Part shown: piece after piece, positions 35,050-44,500 of the stretch
How the letters are laid out: each line of letters begins with the position of its first letter
Position numbering within the stretch: the first letter of the stretch is position 1
Notes under the pieces: generated by a model
What the model was told of the DNA's origin: nothing
The model's input: the letters and a program-made list of their open reading frames with translations, nothing else
Database searches by the model: none
Assembly (NCBI GenBank): GCA_034437275.1
Contig: DAOTUD010000037.1
Coordinates: 21,314 to 85,313 of the forward strand
From: TC-15 sp034437275
GTDB taxonomy: Bacteria > Chloroflexota > Anaerolineae > Aggregatilineales > Aggregatilineaceae
Direction of reading: 5' to 3'
Length of the DNA stretch: 64,000 bases
Made by a program: the position numbers and the translations under genes

Positions 35050-37275
35050 GTGGAAAAAAATAATTTGACTCTTGGGCAGAATGTGCGCCGGGTTGGCGCG
35101 GTGGAGAAAGTCACGGGAGAAGCGCTGTATCCCGGTGATATTGATCTAAAAGATCAGTTGTGGATGAAGATTCGGTTCTCTGACCGGGTCCATGCGCGGA
35201 TCACCGCCATCGACACCAGCCAGGCCGAAGCCTATCCCGGGGTCGTCGCCGTGTTCACCGCCAAAGACGTGCCGGTGAATGAGTACGGGCTGATCATGCC
35301 CGACCAGCCGGTATTGTGCGGCCCAGGCAGCGCCAGAGAGGGCGCGGACATCGTGCGCTGCATCAGCGACCAGGTGGCGCTGGTGGTCGCCGAAACAGAA
35401 GAAGCGGCTGCCGAAGCCGTCGACCTGATCGACATCACCTACGAAGACTTGCCGGCAGTGACCACCGTCGAAGACGCCCTTAAAGACGACGCGCCACAAC
35501 TCCACCCACATGCCGGAAACAACATTCTGGTCCATTATCGCATTCGGCACGGCGACATCGACCAGGGCTGGGAACAGGCCGATGTGATCGTCGAAGGCGA
35601 ATACCAGACCGGCTATCAGGAGCATGCCTACCTCCAGCCGGAAGCCGGGCTGGGCTACATCGACGATGAAGGCCGGGTGACGATCATCGTGGCCGGGCAG
35701 TGGGTGCACGAGGACCGCGAGCAAGTGGCGCACGCCCTGGGGCTGCCCGAAGAGCAGGTGCGCATCATCTACCCCAACATCGGCGGCGCATTCGGCGGGC
35801 GCGAGGATATGTCCGTCCAGATCGTGCTGGGGCTGGCCGCCATACGGCTCCAGCGCCCGATAAAGATCATCTGGAGCCGGGAGGAATCGATCATCGGCCA
35901 CCACAAGCGGCATCCCACGAAGCTGCACGTCCGCTGGGGCGCAACTGCCGAAGGCAAGCTGGTCGCTGCCGAGGCCGAGGTGTACGGCGATTCCGGCGCG
36001 TATGCCTACACCACGACGAAAGTCATGGGCAACGCGCACTTCATGGTCAGCGGCCCATATGAAATCCCGAACGCAAAAATCGACACGTACGGGGTGTATA
36101 CCAATAACATCCCGTCCGGCGCGTTTCGCGGGTTTGGCGGGCCACAGGGCGCGTTTGCCGCCGAAGGCCAGATGAACAAGCTGGCCGAAGCCCTGGGGAT
36201 AGACCCCGTCGCACTGCGCCTGAAAAACGTCCTGAAAGATGGGACGATCACGGTGGTGGGGACGCCCCTGCCGCCCGGCGTGACCATGGACAAGGTCCTC
36301 AGCGAGGGAGCCAGCCAGAGCGATTACTGGCACGAGGTCGGCGGTCACTGGCAGCGCCTGCCCGCCGCCTCACCGGACGATCCCACCAAGCGGCGCGGCG
36401 TCGGCATCGCCATCGGCCTGAAAAACGTCGGGTTTTCCTTTGGCGCGCCGGAAGAAAACTGGGCCACCGTCGAACTGCACGGCACGACGGCGATCGAGCG
36501 CGTGGTGGTACACGAGGCCGGCGCGGACGTCGGCCAGGGCGCGCACACCGCCTTCGTGCAGATGGCCGCCGAAGCGGTCGGTGTCCCGGTCGATATCGTC
36601 GAACTGGTCGGGCACGACACCGCCCATACCGGCAACTCGGGCAGCGCGTCGGCGTCGCGCATGACGTTTATGTCGGGCAATGCGATCAAGGGCGCGGCAG
36701 AACAGGCGCTCGAAAAGTGGCGGGACGAGGAACGCCCCGCCATCGCCACCTACCAGTATCGCGCGCCGAAAACCTCGATGTTCGATCCGGAAACCGGCGA
36801 GGCCGAACCCAACTTCGCGTACGGCTACATGGCCCAATTCGTCGAGGTCGAGGTGGATCTCGAAACCGGGCTGGTACACGTGGTGCGCGTGGTGTCGGCG
36901 CACGATGTCGGCAAGGCAATCAACCCCCGCATGATCGAGGGCCAGGTGGAAGGAGCCGTCATCCAGGCGTTGGGCTATGCGGTGATGGAAAATCTGGTGA
37001 CAGACGGCGGGCGCGTGATGAATCCGTTCCTGTCAACCTACCTGATCCCCACCATCTGGGATATCCCGCAGGAGACCAAGTCCGTCATCCTGGAGCTTGC
37101 CGACCCGCGCGGTCCGTGGGGCGCGCGCGGCATGGCCGAGATGCCGTTCATCCCATTGGCAGCAGCCATTGCCGACGCTATGCATGATGCGACCGGCATC
37201 TGGTTCGACCGCATCCCACTCACACCGGATTTCGTCGTCGCGAAGCTGCGGGAGCATGGCCTCGGTGTTATTTGA
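35050..37275 (+). CDS. Molybdenum-binding subunit of xanthine dehydrogenase-type enzyme
   Basis: 741 residues from a GTG at 35050 with GGAG upstream. It lacks Fe-S cysteines and is only the molybdopterin part: VEKVTGEALYPGDI, YPNIGGAFGGREDM, SGAFRGFGGPQGAFA, and the catalytic Glu in GARGMAEMPFIP. This pairs with the FAD/Fe-S fusion just upstream. Such large subunits hydroxylate purines or other N-heterocycles; YqeB and YqeC homologues downstream suggest a selenium-containing active site. The gene overlaps yqeB by 20 bases. Confidence 0.9.
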   Translation: MEKNNLTLGQNVRRVGAVEKVTGEALYPGDIDLKDQLWMKIRFSDRVHARITAIDTSQAEAYPGVVAVFTAKDVPVNEYGLIMPDQPVLCGPGSAREGADIVRCISDQVALVVAETEEAAAEAVDLIDITYEDLPAVTTVEDALKDDAPQLHPHAGNNILVHYRIRHGDIDQGWEQADVIVEGEYQTGYQEHAYLQPEAGLGYIDDEGRVTIIVAGQWVHEDREQVAHALGLPEEQVRIIYPNIGGAFGGREDMSVQIVLGLAAIRLQRPIKIIWSREESIIGHHKRHPTKLHVRWGATAEGKLVAAEAEVYGDSGAYAYTTTKVMGNAHFMVSGPYEIPNAKIDTYGVYTNNIPSGAFRGFGGPQGAFAAEGQMNKLAEALGIDPVALRLKNVLKDGTITVVGTPLPPGVTMDKVLSEGASQSDYWHEVGGHWQRLPAASPDDPTKRRGVGIAIGLKNVGFSFGAPEENWATVELHGTTAIERVVVHEAGADVGQGAHTAFVQMAAEAVGVPVDIVELVGHDTAHTGNSGSASASRMTFMSGNAIKGAAEQALEKWRDEERPAIATYQYRAPKTSMFDPETGEAEPNFAYGYMAQFVEVEVDLETGLVHVVRVVSAHDVGKAINPRMIEGQVEGAVIQALGYAVMENLVTDGGRVMNPFLSTYLIPTIWDIPQETKSVILELADPRGPWGARGMAEMPFIPLAAAIADAMHDATGIWFDRIPLTPDFVVAKLREHGLGVI

Positions 37276-38086
37276 GCGTGTCCCGATCGTGATCCGGGGC
37301 GGGGGCGACCTGGCGTCCGGGGTCGCCTACCGCCTGTTCCGAGCCGGCTTTCCGGTAACGGTGCTCGAACTGGCCCAGCCGCGCGTGATCCGGCGTACAG
37401 TCGCCTTCGCGTCGGCAGTGTACGACGGGCAGATCACCGTCGAAGGCGTGACCGCGCGCCGCATCGCGGATGCTGCCAGGGCGGCGTCCGCACACGCTGC
37501 CGGCGAGATCGCGGTGCTGGTGGACGCACACGGCGCAAGCCTGCCGGCACTGGGGCCGGCGGTGGTCGTCGATGGCCGCATGGCCAAGCGCAATATCGAC
37601 ACCACGCGGGACGACGCCCCGCTGGTGATCGCGTTGGGGCCAGGCTACGAAGCAGGTCGCGACTGCCACGCCGTAATCGAAACCATGCGCGGGCATTATC
37701 TCGGGCGCGTGATCTGGGATGGTCCCGCCGCGCCCAACACCGGGCAGCCCGGCAGCGTGCGCGGGCGCATCGGGGAGCGCGTGCTGCGTGCCCCGGCAGA
37801 CGGGCAGGTGACGTCCCGCGTCGCAATTGGCGAGCGCGTGGAAGCGGGCGTGGTGATCGCCACCGTGGGCGATGCGCCGCTGCTGGCCCTGTTCGATGGC
37901 ACGCTGCGTGGTCTGGTCCATCCGGCAGTACCCGTCGTGACCGGGATGAAGATCGGAGATGTGGATCCGCGTGGCAAACGCGACCATTGCTTTACAATCT
38001 CTGATAAATCGCTGGCGATAGGTGGCGGCGTGTTGGAGGCGGTTCTCAGCGCGCCACAGCTTGCGACTCGACTGGTGGATAAGTGA
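37256..38086 (+). CDS. yqeB: YqeB (EF2563-type) selenium-dependent molybdenum hydroxylase system protein
   Basis: 276 residues, beginning in the end of the molybdenum subunit gene (ATG at 37256 with GGGAG upstream). IVIRGGGDLASGVAYRLFRAGF is the hallmark of YqeB/EF2563-family proteins, which co-occur with selenium-dependent molybdenum hydroxylases and selD. A middle section (about residues 150-230) contains a biotinyl-like or hairpin motif (LRAPADGQVTSRVAIGERVE). The family is thought to help make or insert the labile selenium cofactor; the chemistry is not established. Confidence 0.9.
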   Translation: MASVLFERVPIVIRGGGDLASGVAYRLFRAGFPVTVLELAQPRVIRRTVAFASAVYDGQITVEGVTARRIADAARAASAHAAGEIAVLVDAHGASLPALGPAVVVDGRMAKRNIDTTRDDAPLVIALGPGYEAGRDCHAVIETMRGHYLGRVIWDGPAAPNTGQPGSVRGRIGERVLRAPADGQVTSRVAIGERVEAGVVIATVGDAPLLALFDGTLRGLVHPAVPVVTGMKIGDVDPRGKRDHCFTISDKSLAIGGGVLEAVLSAPQLATRLVDK

Positions 38087-38106
38087 ATGAGGTGAGCTAG
38101 CTAACC

Positions 38107-39459
38107 ATGCGGCTGTCTGATGCGCTGCGCGTGCAGCGTGGCGACGTAGTGGCCTTTGTGGGAGCCGGCGGCAAGACGTCGGCTCTCTTTCGCCTGGCAC
38201 ATGAATTGAGCGCCGAAGGCTGGCGCGTGCTGGTCACGACGACCACACGCCTGGCCCGCTCCGAAATCGACGCGGCCCCACTGGCGGCCTGCCTGACCAA
38301 AAGCATCGGGCCGCCCATGATCCGCAAGTGGCTGAACGAACACGAATTCGTGTTTCTCTACAGCGCCCTGAGCAAGGACAAAGTGATCGGGCTGCCGCCG
38401 CAGACCATCACCGGGCTGGTGGATTCGGTGAACTCGGATGTGCTGCTGGTCGAGGCCGACGGCGCGCGCCGCTTGCCGCTCAAAGCGCCCTATGATCACG
38501 AGCCGGTGATCCCCCAAGACACCTCGCTGGTGGTGCCGGTGGCGGGCGTGGATGTGCTAGGCCAGCCGCTCGATGAGACGCACGTCTACAACGCCGCGCG
38601 CATTCAAACGCGCTATGGCTTTCCCGACGGGGCGGAGATCATTCCGCCCTGGATGGCGGTGACCATCCGTGACCTGGAACTGGGCTTGCGTGGGGTGCCG
38701 GACTCGGCGCGCGTGGTGGCGCTGCTCAACAAGGTGCCGCCGCACGGCTACGAGCGGGTGCGAGCGCGCCGCGTGGCGGAACTGGTGCTCCGCTCGCCGC
38801 GCGTGGAGGCGGTCGCGTTGGGGGCCATGCACAACCCCACCAACCCGATCCTGGAGCGCCAGCAGCGCGTCGCCGCGGTCGTGCTGGCCGGGGGCCAATC
38901 AACGCGCATGGGGCAGCCTAAAGTGCTGCTGCCCTGGGATGGGCGCACCGTCATCGAGAGCATCGTCAGCCGGTTGGTCGTGGCGCGGATGCCGGAGATC
39001 GTCGTGGTGACTGGCCACCAGCGGGCAGCCGTCGAGGCAGCGCTGGCCGATCTGCCGGTGACGCTGGTGCACAACCCGCACCACGCGCAGGGTGAAATTC
39101 TGTCGTCGCTGCAAGCCGGGCTGCGCGCCTTGCCGGACAGCATCGCGGCGGGGTTGGCGGTACTCGGCGACCAGCCGATGCTCGATCCGCGCGTGGTTGG
39201 GCAGGTCCTGGCGGCCTATGCGCGTGATGAAGGCCAGATCATCGCGCCGGCCTACCGGGGCCAACGCGGGCACCCCATCCTGATCGACCGCCAGTTCTGG
39301 CCCGAACTGCTGGCAGCGCGCGCCTGTGCACCGCGTGAGGTGCTCCGCCGTTATCCCGCACACACCACTCTCGTCCCCGTAGACAACGACGACATTCTAC
39401 GCGATATCGACACCCCGGAGCAGTACCGGCAGGAACGCCGCCGCGCCGGGCTGTGCTAA
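38107..39459 (+). CDS. YqeC-MocA fusion: selenium cofactor protein plus molybdopterin cytidylyltransferase-like domain
   Basis: 450 residues. Residues 1-250 match YqeC (selenium cofactor biosynthesis): VVAFVGAGGKTSALF, VTTTTRLA, LLVEADGARRLPLKAP. Residues 258-450 are a MocA/NTP-transferase domain: VVLAGGQSTRMGQPKVLLPW, AVLGDQPMLDP and DIDTPEQY. MocA transfers CMP or GMP to molybdopterin. In E. coli yqeC and mocA (ygfJ) are neighbouring separate genes; here they are one polypeptide. This closes the 28-gene plus-strand run, and its 3' end is 12 bases from a convergent gene. Confidence 0.9.
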   Translation: MRLSDALRVQRGDVVAFVGAGGKTSALFRLAHELSAEGWRVLVTTTTRLARSEIDAAPLAACLTKSIGPPMIRKWLNEHEFVFLYSALSKDKVIGLPPQTITGLVDSVNSDVLLVEADGARRLPLKAPYDHEPVIPQDTSLVVPVAGVDVLGQPLDETHVYNAARIQTRYGFPDGAEIIPPWMAVTIRDLELGLRGVPDSARVVALLNKVPPHGYERVRARRVAELVLRSPRVEAVALGAMHNPTNPILERQQRVAAVVLAGGQSTRMGQPKVLLPWDGRTVIESIVSRLVVARMPEIVVVTGHQRAAVEAALADLPVTLVHNPHHAQGEILSSLQAGLRALPDSIAAGLAVLGDQPMLDPRVVGQVLAAYARDEGQIIAPAYRGQRGHPILIDRQFWPELLAARACAPREVLRRYPAHTTLVPVDNDDILRDIDTPEQYRQERRRAGLC

Positions 39460-39471
39460 CAAGAACGTGAC

Positions 39472-40281
39472 CTATGAAGCTTCAGGCGTGGGAGTTGCTG
39501 CGCTGGCCCCGATCGGCGTGGGGGTCAGCGGTGGATCGCTGATGTAGATCGTGATCTCGCACGAAGCCCGCAGCATTTCGGTGTTGTCGAACACCGTCAG
39601 CCGCAGCCGGTATTCCCCGTTCGGCAGGTTGAGCGGCGCAATCTCGCCCAGCGGACCGTCGACCATCGGTTCGGTGTGGTCGTCGCCGAATTTGCGGAAC
39701 TGGGTATCGGCCCCTTGCAGCTTGATCTCAAACCGGTAAAACGAAAAATTGCTGACGTTCGCCGTGCCAATGGCGGTGGTGGCTTCGTAGATGAGCTGGC
39801 CGTTGCCGGGGATGTGGAACCACGCGCTGTCACGCGGGCAGCTTACCGGCTCTGGCGCATCGGGAATGATCGTGCCCACCGGGGTATTGGTCGGCACCGG
39901 CGTCGCGAAGATATCCGGCCCATCTTCTTGCAGATCGCCGCCCCCCAACGACACTGGCGGGTTGGCGGCGGGCGTGCTGGTCACAAACGCTTGCTGCTCG
40001 ACATCCGATACCTGATCTTCGCCCAGCCGGATATCGCGCATGGTAGGGGCCATCAGGTTGGAGATGGCCCCTACCGCAATCATCACCTCAACGAGCAGTC
40101 CACCGAACGTGATCGCGCTGGCCCGTTTGGTCAGCGCCAGGTCGCGCTCCAGCTTGAACTGGGCAACGGCCAGCTCGTGGCGGGCGTGCTGCAAGCGGTA
40201 CAGCATGAACAAAATGCCGCCCACGCACAGGATATACAGCCCGAACTGTATCTGCTCAATGAGATAGACAAAACTAGTCAT
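39472..40281 (-). CDS. Membrane-anchored extracellular protein, unknown function
   Basis: 269 residues. Two membrane segments (about residues 8-30 and 55-80) are separated by a charged helix. A Thr-Pro-containing extracellular part follows with a single beta-sandwich-like region ending in a Thr-Pro tail (PLTPTPIGASAATPTPEA). Start at 40281; it overlaps the phosphorylase stop by 8 bases. Similar Pro-Thr linkers occur in the other surface proteins of this window. The segment coding for VGAISNLMAPTM contains a perfect inverted repeat (40042-40075). No enzymatic motif is seen. Confidence 0.65.
   Translation of the reverse strand: MTSFVYLIEQIQFGLYILCVGGILFMLYRLQHARHELAVAQFKLERDLALTKRASAITFGGLLVEVMIAVGAISNLMAPTMRDIRLGEDQVSDVEQQAFVTSTPAANPPVSLGGGDLQEDGPDIFATPVPTNTPVGTIIPDAPEPVSCPRDSAWFHIPGNGQLIYEATTAIGTANVSNFSFYRFEIKLQGADTQFRKFGDDHTEPMVDGPLGEIAPLNLPNGEYRLRLTVFDNTEMLRASCEITIYISDPPLTPTPIGASAATPTPEAS
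40042..40075. repeat. Perfect inverted repeat of the GTAGGGGC family inside a coding gene, member 3
   Basis: GGTAGGGGCCAT (40042-40053) and its exact complement (40064-40075) with a 10-base loop lie in frame within the small membrane protein gene, at the end of its second membrane segment. It shares its core with the intergenic elements at 12497 and 24477. Confidence 0.7.
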
Positions 40282-41167
40282 GTTCCGGTTGGTTTTCGAC
40301 CTCTGCAGGATCAAAGGGTGGCATCTGGTCCAGCACCCCCCGGATGATCGTCGCCAGCCGCGGGACGATCTGCTGGCCGAGCCTCAACACGTCTTCGTGT
40401 GAAACTTCGTCCGACGCCTCGGTGCTGTCCAGCGAGACGTTGGTAATGCTGGAAAAGCCCAGGATGCGCATCCCGGCGTGATAGGCGGCCAGGGCTTCGG
40501 ACGCGGTCGACATGCCCACCGCGTCACCGCCCCAGGCACGCAGCATCCGCACTTCGGCAGGCGTCTCGAACGTCGGGCCAGAAAGCGCCATATAGATGCC
40601 CTCGCGCAGTGTCAGATCGTGCTGTTTAGCGACCTGATGGGCCAGCTTGCGAAGGGTCGGGCTGTAGGTACGGGTGTGGATCGAGAAGCGAGGCCCGAAC
40701 CCGCCCAGGTTAGGACCGCGCAGCGGGTTAAAGCCGGCCAACCCGGCAGGGAAGATATGGTCTTCCAGCACCATGATATCCCCCGCGTCAAAGTCCGGGT
40801 TCAGCCCACCGGCAGCGTTGGTCAGGATCAAGGTATTCACGCCCAGCAAGCGCATGACGCGCACCGGCAGCACGACTTGCGCCATCGTGTAGCCTTCGTA
40901 GAAATGCGCGCGCCCCTGCATGGCCACGACGGTATGGCCAGACAGGTCGCCGATGACCAGTTTGCCGGCATGACCCAGCACGGTCGAGTGCGGCCAGTGC
41001 GGGATATCCTCGTAGGGGACCACATCCGCGTGCTGGATTTCTTCCACCAGCGGCCCCAGCCCGGAGCCAAGCACCAGGCCAATCGTGGGCCGATGTTCGG
41101 TCTGCCGCTGGATGAAGCTGACGGCCTCGCGATGATGTTCTTCCGGAATGTATGTTAAATCGTCCAT
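40274..41167 (-). CDS. Purine nucleoside phosphorylase (trimeric, PNP-I type)
   Basis: Splits inosine/guanosine with phosphate into base and ribose-1-phosphate. Motifs: LVLGSGLGPLVEE, QGRAHFYEGY, NAAGGLNPDFDAGD, SGPTFETPAEVRML, GMSTASEA and ITNVS. 297 residues from the ATG at 41167, which has GGAG seven bases upstream; an ATG at 41179 is possible. Read toward the purine-catabolism block, it could release hypoxanthine and guanine as substrates. It is transcribed convergently to that block, so regulation must be separate. Confidence 0.94.
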   Translation of the reverse strand: MDDLTYIPEEHHREAVSFIQRQTEHRPTIGLVLGSGLGPLVEEIQHADVVPYEDIPHWPHSTVLGHAGKLVIGDLSGHTVVAMQGRAHFYEGYTMAQVVLPVRVMRLLGVNTLILTNAAGGLNPDFDAGDIMVLEDHIFPAGLAGFNPLRGPNLGGFGPRFSIHTRTYSPTLRKLAHQVAKQHDLTLREGIYMALSGPTFETPAEVRMLRAWGGDAVGMSTASEALAAYHAGMRILGFSSITNVSLDSTEASDEVSHEDVLRLGQQIVPRLATIIRGVLDQMPPFDPAEVENQPEHD

Positions 41168-41314
41168 ATAAATCTCCATCGGTCACAGAAGCAATTTTAA
41201 TGAATGGGCTATTTTAACACTTCTTAGGAGAATTTGGCGACTTCTAGCCGGCCACTAATTTCAGTGAATCACGATTTTGGATGTCTCTTGCGCCGATTCA
41301 GCCTTCATCCCCAG

Positions 41315-41377
41315 CCCTTCTCCCTCAGGGAAAAGGGAGTAAGTGCCCGGCTAATCCCTCTCCCTCAGGGAGAGGGA
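41315..41377. repeat. Two short CCCTCTCCCT-type palindromes in an intergenic region
   Basis: In the 355-base gap between the phosphorylase and the cyclase gene are two related hairpins: an imperfect one at 41315-41337 and a perfect one at 41355-41377 (TCCCTCTCCCT with its complement and a one-base centre). They look like remnants of a dispersed intergenic repeat. Otherwise I see nothing gene-like in 41168-41522. Confidence 0.55.
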
Positions 41378-41522
41378 CCCGACGCCAGTCGGAAGGGTGA
41401 GGGCCATTCAACGAATCCGTGACTCACTGAATTTGTTTCTTCTGTGCTTTTATGGCACGATTTAAGTGGCGGACTCTGCTAAAGTCTGCAAGTTGCCAGC
41501 TTACAAATACAGGGGAAACTAT

Positions 41523-44500
41523 ATGAATCCGTCCTGGCTGTCTTATGTCCCGTATAACATCGCCCATGATGTGCTGACCCATCCGGGCGTAAACCCGGTT
41601 GGACGCGAGCAGCACGCGCAAACAGTCGCGTTGTTCGCGGATGTGTCGGGCTTTACCGCGATCAGCGAGGCTTTGGGGCAGGCCGGGCGCGCCGGTACTG
41701 AAGAACTTACCCAAATCCTCAACGCTTATTTCGAAACCATGATCGACTTGATCCAGTCCTACGGGGGTATTGTCGGCCAGTTTGGGGGCGATGCGCTGAC
41801 GGTGCTGTTCCCCTATGCGGCGGCGACACGCGACGCGACCGCGCGCCGCGCGATCCAGTGTGCGCTGGAGATGCAGGTCAACATGGATCGCTACCAGTCT
41901 ATCGACACCAGGGCCGGTAACTTCCAGCTCACCATGAAAGCCGGGTTGGCCGACGGTTCGTTCTACGCGACCACCGTTGGCAATCGTGCCGCCGGGTTGA
42001 AGGTCATCATCGCCGGGCCGGTGCTCGACCTGTGCGCTGATGCCGAACACCATGCCGGCCAGGGCGAGATCGTGATCCACGACAATCTGCTGCCGTTGGC
42101 CGGTGATATCGAGATCGCGGCCCAGCGCGACGGGTTCAGCGTGGTCACCGGGCTGGCGGCGCAGGTGGCCCCGCAGCCATTGGACACCATCGACCGGGAG
42201 CTGACCGCGGACGAGCGCGCCTTGTTCGCGGCTTATTTGCATCCCATCATCGCCCAGCGGCAAACACGCGGCCAGCGCAGGTTTATCAACGAACACCGCA
42301 AAGTAACGGTCTTGTTCGTGAACTTCCAGGGTTTTGACTACGATCACGATCCAGAGGTGGGGGCCAAGCTGCAGGCCTACTTTTTGGCGGTGCTGCGCAC
42401 TGTGCAGCGTTACGATGGTTACCTCAACAAAGTGGATATGGGCGACAAGGGCAGCAAATATATCGTGCTGTTCGGTGCCCCGGTTGCGCATGAGGACGAC
42501 GAGGTCCGCGCGCTGCGCTGCGCGCTGGAACTGCGCACGCTGCCCAATGCGACCGTGACCATCGGCGCGAACACCGGGTTTGCGTTCTGCGGGCTGGTTG
42601 GCTCACCGGCGCGGCAGGAGTACACCGTGATGGGCGACGCGGTGAATCTGGCGGCGCGGATGATGCAGGCCGCCGATCCGCAGCAGATTTTGGTCAGCAA
42701 GTTTACCCATCGCCACGCGGCTCCTGGTTTTGACTGGGGAGCTCTGCCACCGGTGAAGGTCAAAGGCAAGCGCGACCCGATCCAGGTGTACGCCGTCCAG
42801 CACATACGCGGGCGCTCCATTGTCCAGACGCAGGAACTCGACTATACGCTGCCGATGGTGGGCCGCGAAGACGAACGTCGCCTGATCGCCGATAAGCTCG
42901 ACCAGGTACTGCAAAACCGGGGGCAGATCATCGGCATTACGGCGGAGGCCGGGATGGGCAAAACTCGGCTGGCCGCCGACGTGATCCGCATGGCTGCCGA
43001 CCGGGGCTTGTCGCGCGCCGGCGGAGAGTGTGAATCCTACGGGACCAGTACGAGTTATCTGGTGTGGCATCATGTCTGGCGCACGCTGTTCGCGCTGGAC
43101 CCGACGTGGTCGCTGCAGCAGCAGATCGCCCACCTGGAAGCCCAGGTCGCGGCAGTCGATCCGGACTTCGTCCGGCGCGTGCCCCTGTTGGGCGCAGCCC
43201 TGAATCTCCCCATCCCCGATAACGCGCTCACGCGCGCGCTCGAAGCGAAGGTGCGCAAGGCATCGCTGGAGTCGCTGCTGGTGGCGTACCTGCGCTACCG
43301 TGCCCAGGTGACGCCGCTGCTGCTGGTGCTGGAAGACTGCCACTGGATGGACCCGGTGTCCTACGACCTGCTGGAGACCGTCGCGCGCAATATCGACGAC
43401 GTGCCGGTCCTGCTGCTGATGCTGTATCGCCCGCCGGAACTGGCACACATGGACCTCGCGCGGCTGGACCAGTTCGCCCATTTCAGCGAACTGGCGCTCA
43501 CTGAGTTCGCGCCGGACGAAGCCGAATTGCTGATCAAGCTCAAGATGCAGCATTTGTTTGGCGCGATTTACGACATTCCGCCCGAACTGATCGATACTGT
43601 CACCGCCAAAGCGCAGGGCAACCCGTTCTACATCGACGAGATGATCAACTTGCTGCACGACCAGGACATCGATCCCCAGGATACCAATGCATTGCAGCAG
43701 CTTGAGCTGCCCGACAGCCTGCACAGCCTGATCATCAGCCGTATCGACCGGCTGGTCGAAGATCAGAAAATCACGCTCAAGGTTGCCAGCGTGATCGGGC
43801 GTTTGTTCCACGTCGGGTGGCTGCAGCACGTCTATCCGGAGGCAGGGCAGGCCGACCGCGTCCAGGAGCAGCTTGACGCGCTGCGTCAGCAGGATTTTGT
43901 GCTGCCATCGGGAACGCCGGACCCTGAGTTTGAATACCTGTTCAAGCACATCGTCACCCAGGAGGTCGCCTACGAAAGCCTGGCCGTGGCCACACGCGCC
44001 AATCTGCACGAACAGATCGCGGCCTACATCGAAGACACCTACACCGACACGCTGGATCAATACCTGGATTTGCTGGCGTTTCATTATGGCCACAGCGAAA
44101 ACTACGACAAACAGCGCGCATATTTCGACAAAGCCGGCCAGGCCGCCCAGGCGACTTATGCCAACGATGCCGCCGTCGCGTATTACCAGCAGTTGCTGCC
44201 CCTGCTGCCGGAGCCGGAACATCCGGATGTGCTCCTGCGGCTGGGCAAGGTGTGGGAACTGACCGGCAAATGGGACGAGGCCGCGGCGACTTACCGCGAT
44301 GCGCTGCGACTGGCAGAAGATGCCTACACGCAGGCGCTCAGCCGGAACGAATTGGGCCGCCTGTTGTTCTTCCAGGGCAACTACGCTGCATCGCTGGACG
44401 AATTGACCGAGGCGCGCGAGTTGTTCGAAAGCCTTGACGATCAACAGGGCATTTGCAAGGCGTTGATCAATATGGGCAATGTGCACCTTTACCAGGGGAA

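Noticed and set aside
28647..37275. Possible selenocysteine (in-frame TGA) in the molybdenum hydroxylases
   Set aside because: Both molybdenum subunits are uninterrupted; selenium in these enzymes is a labile cofactor and is not encoded as selenocysteine.
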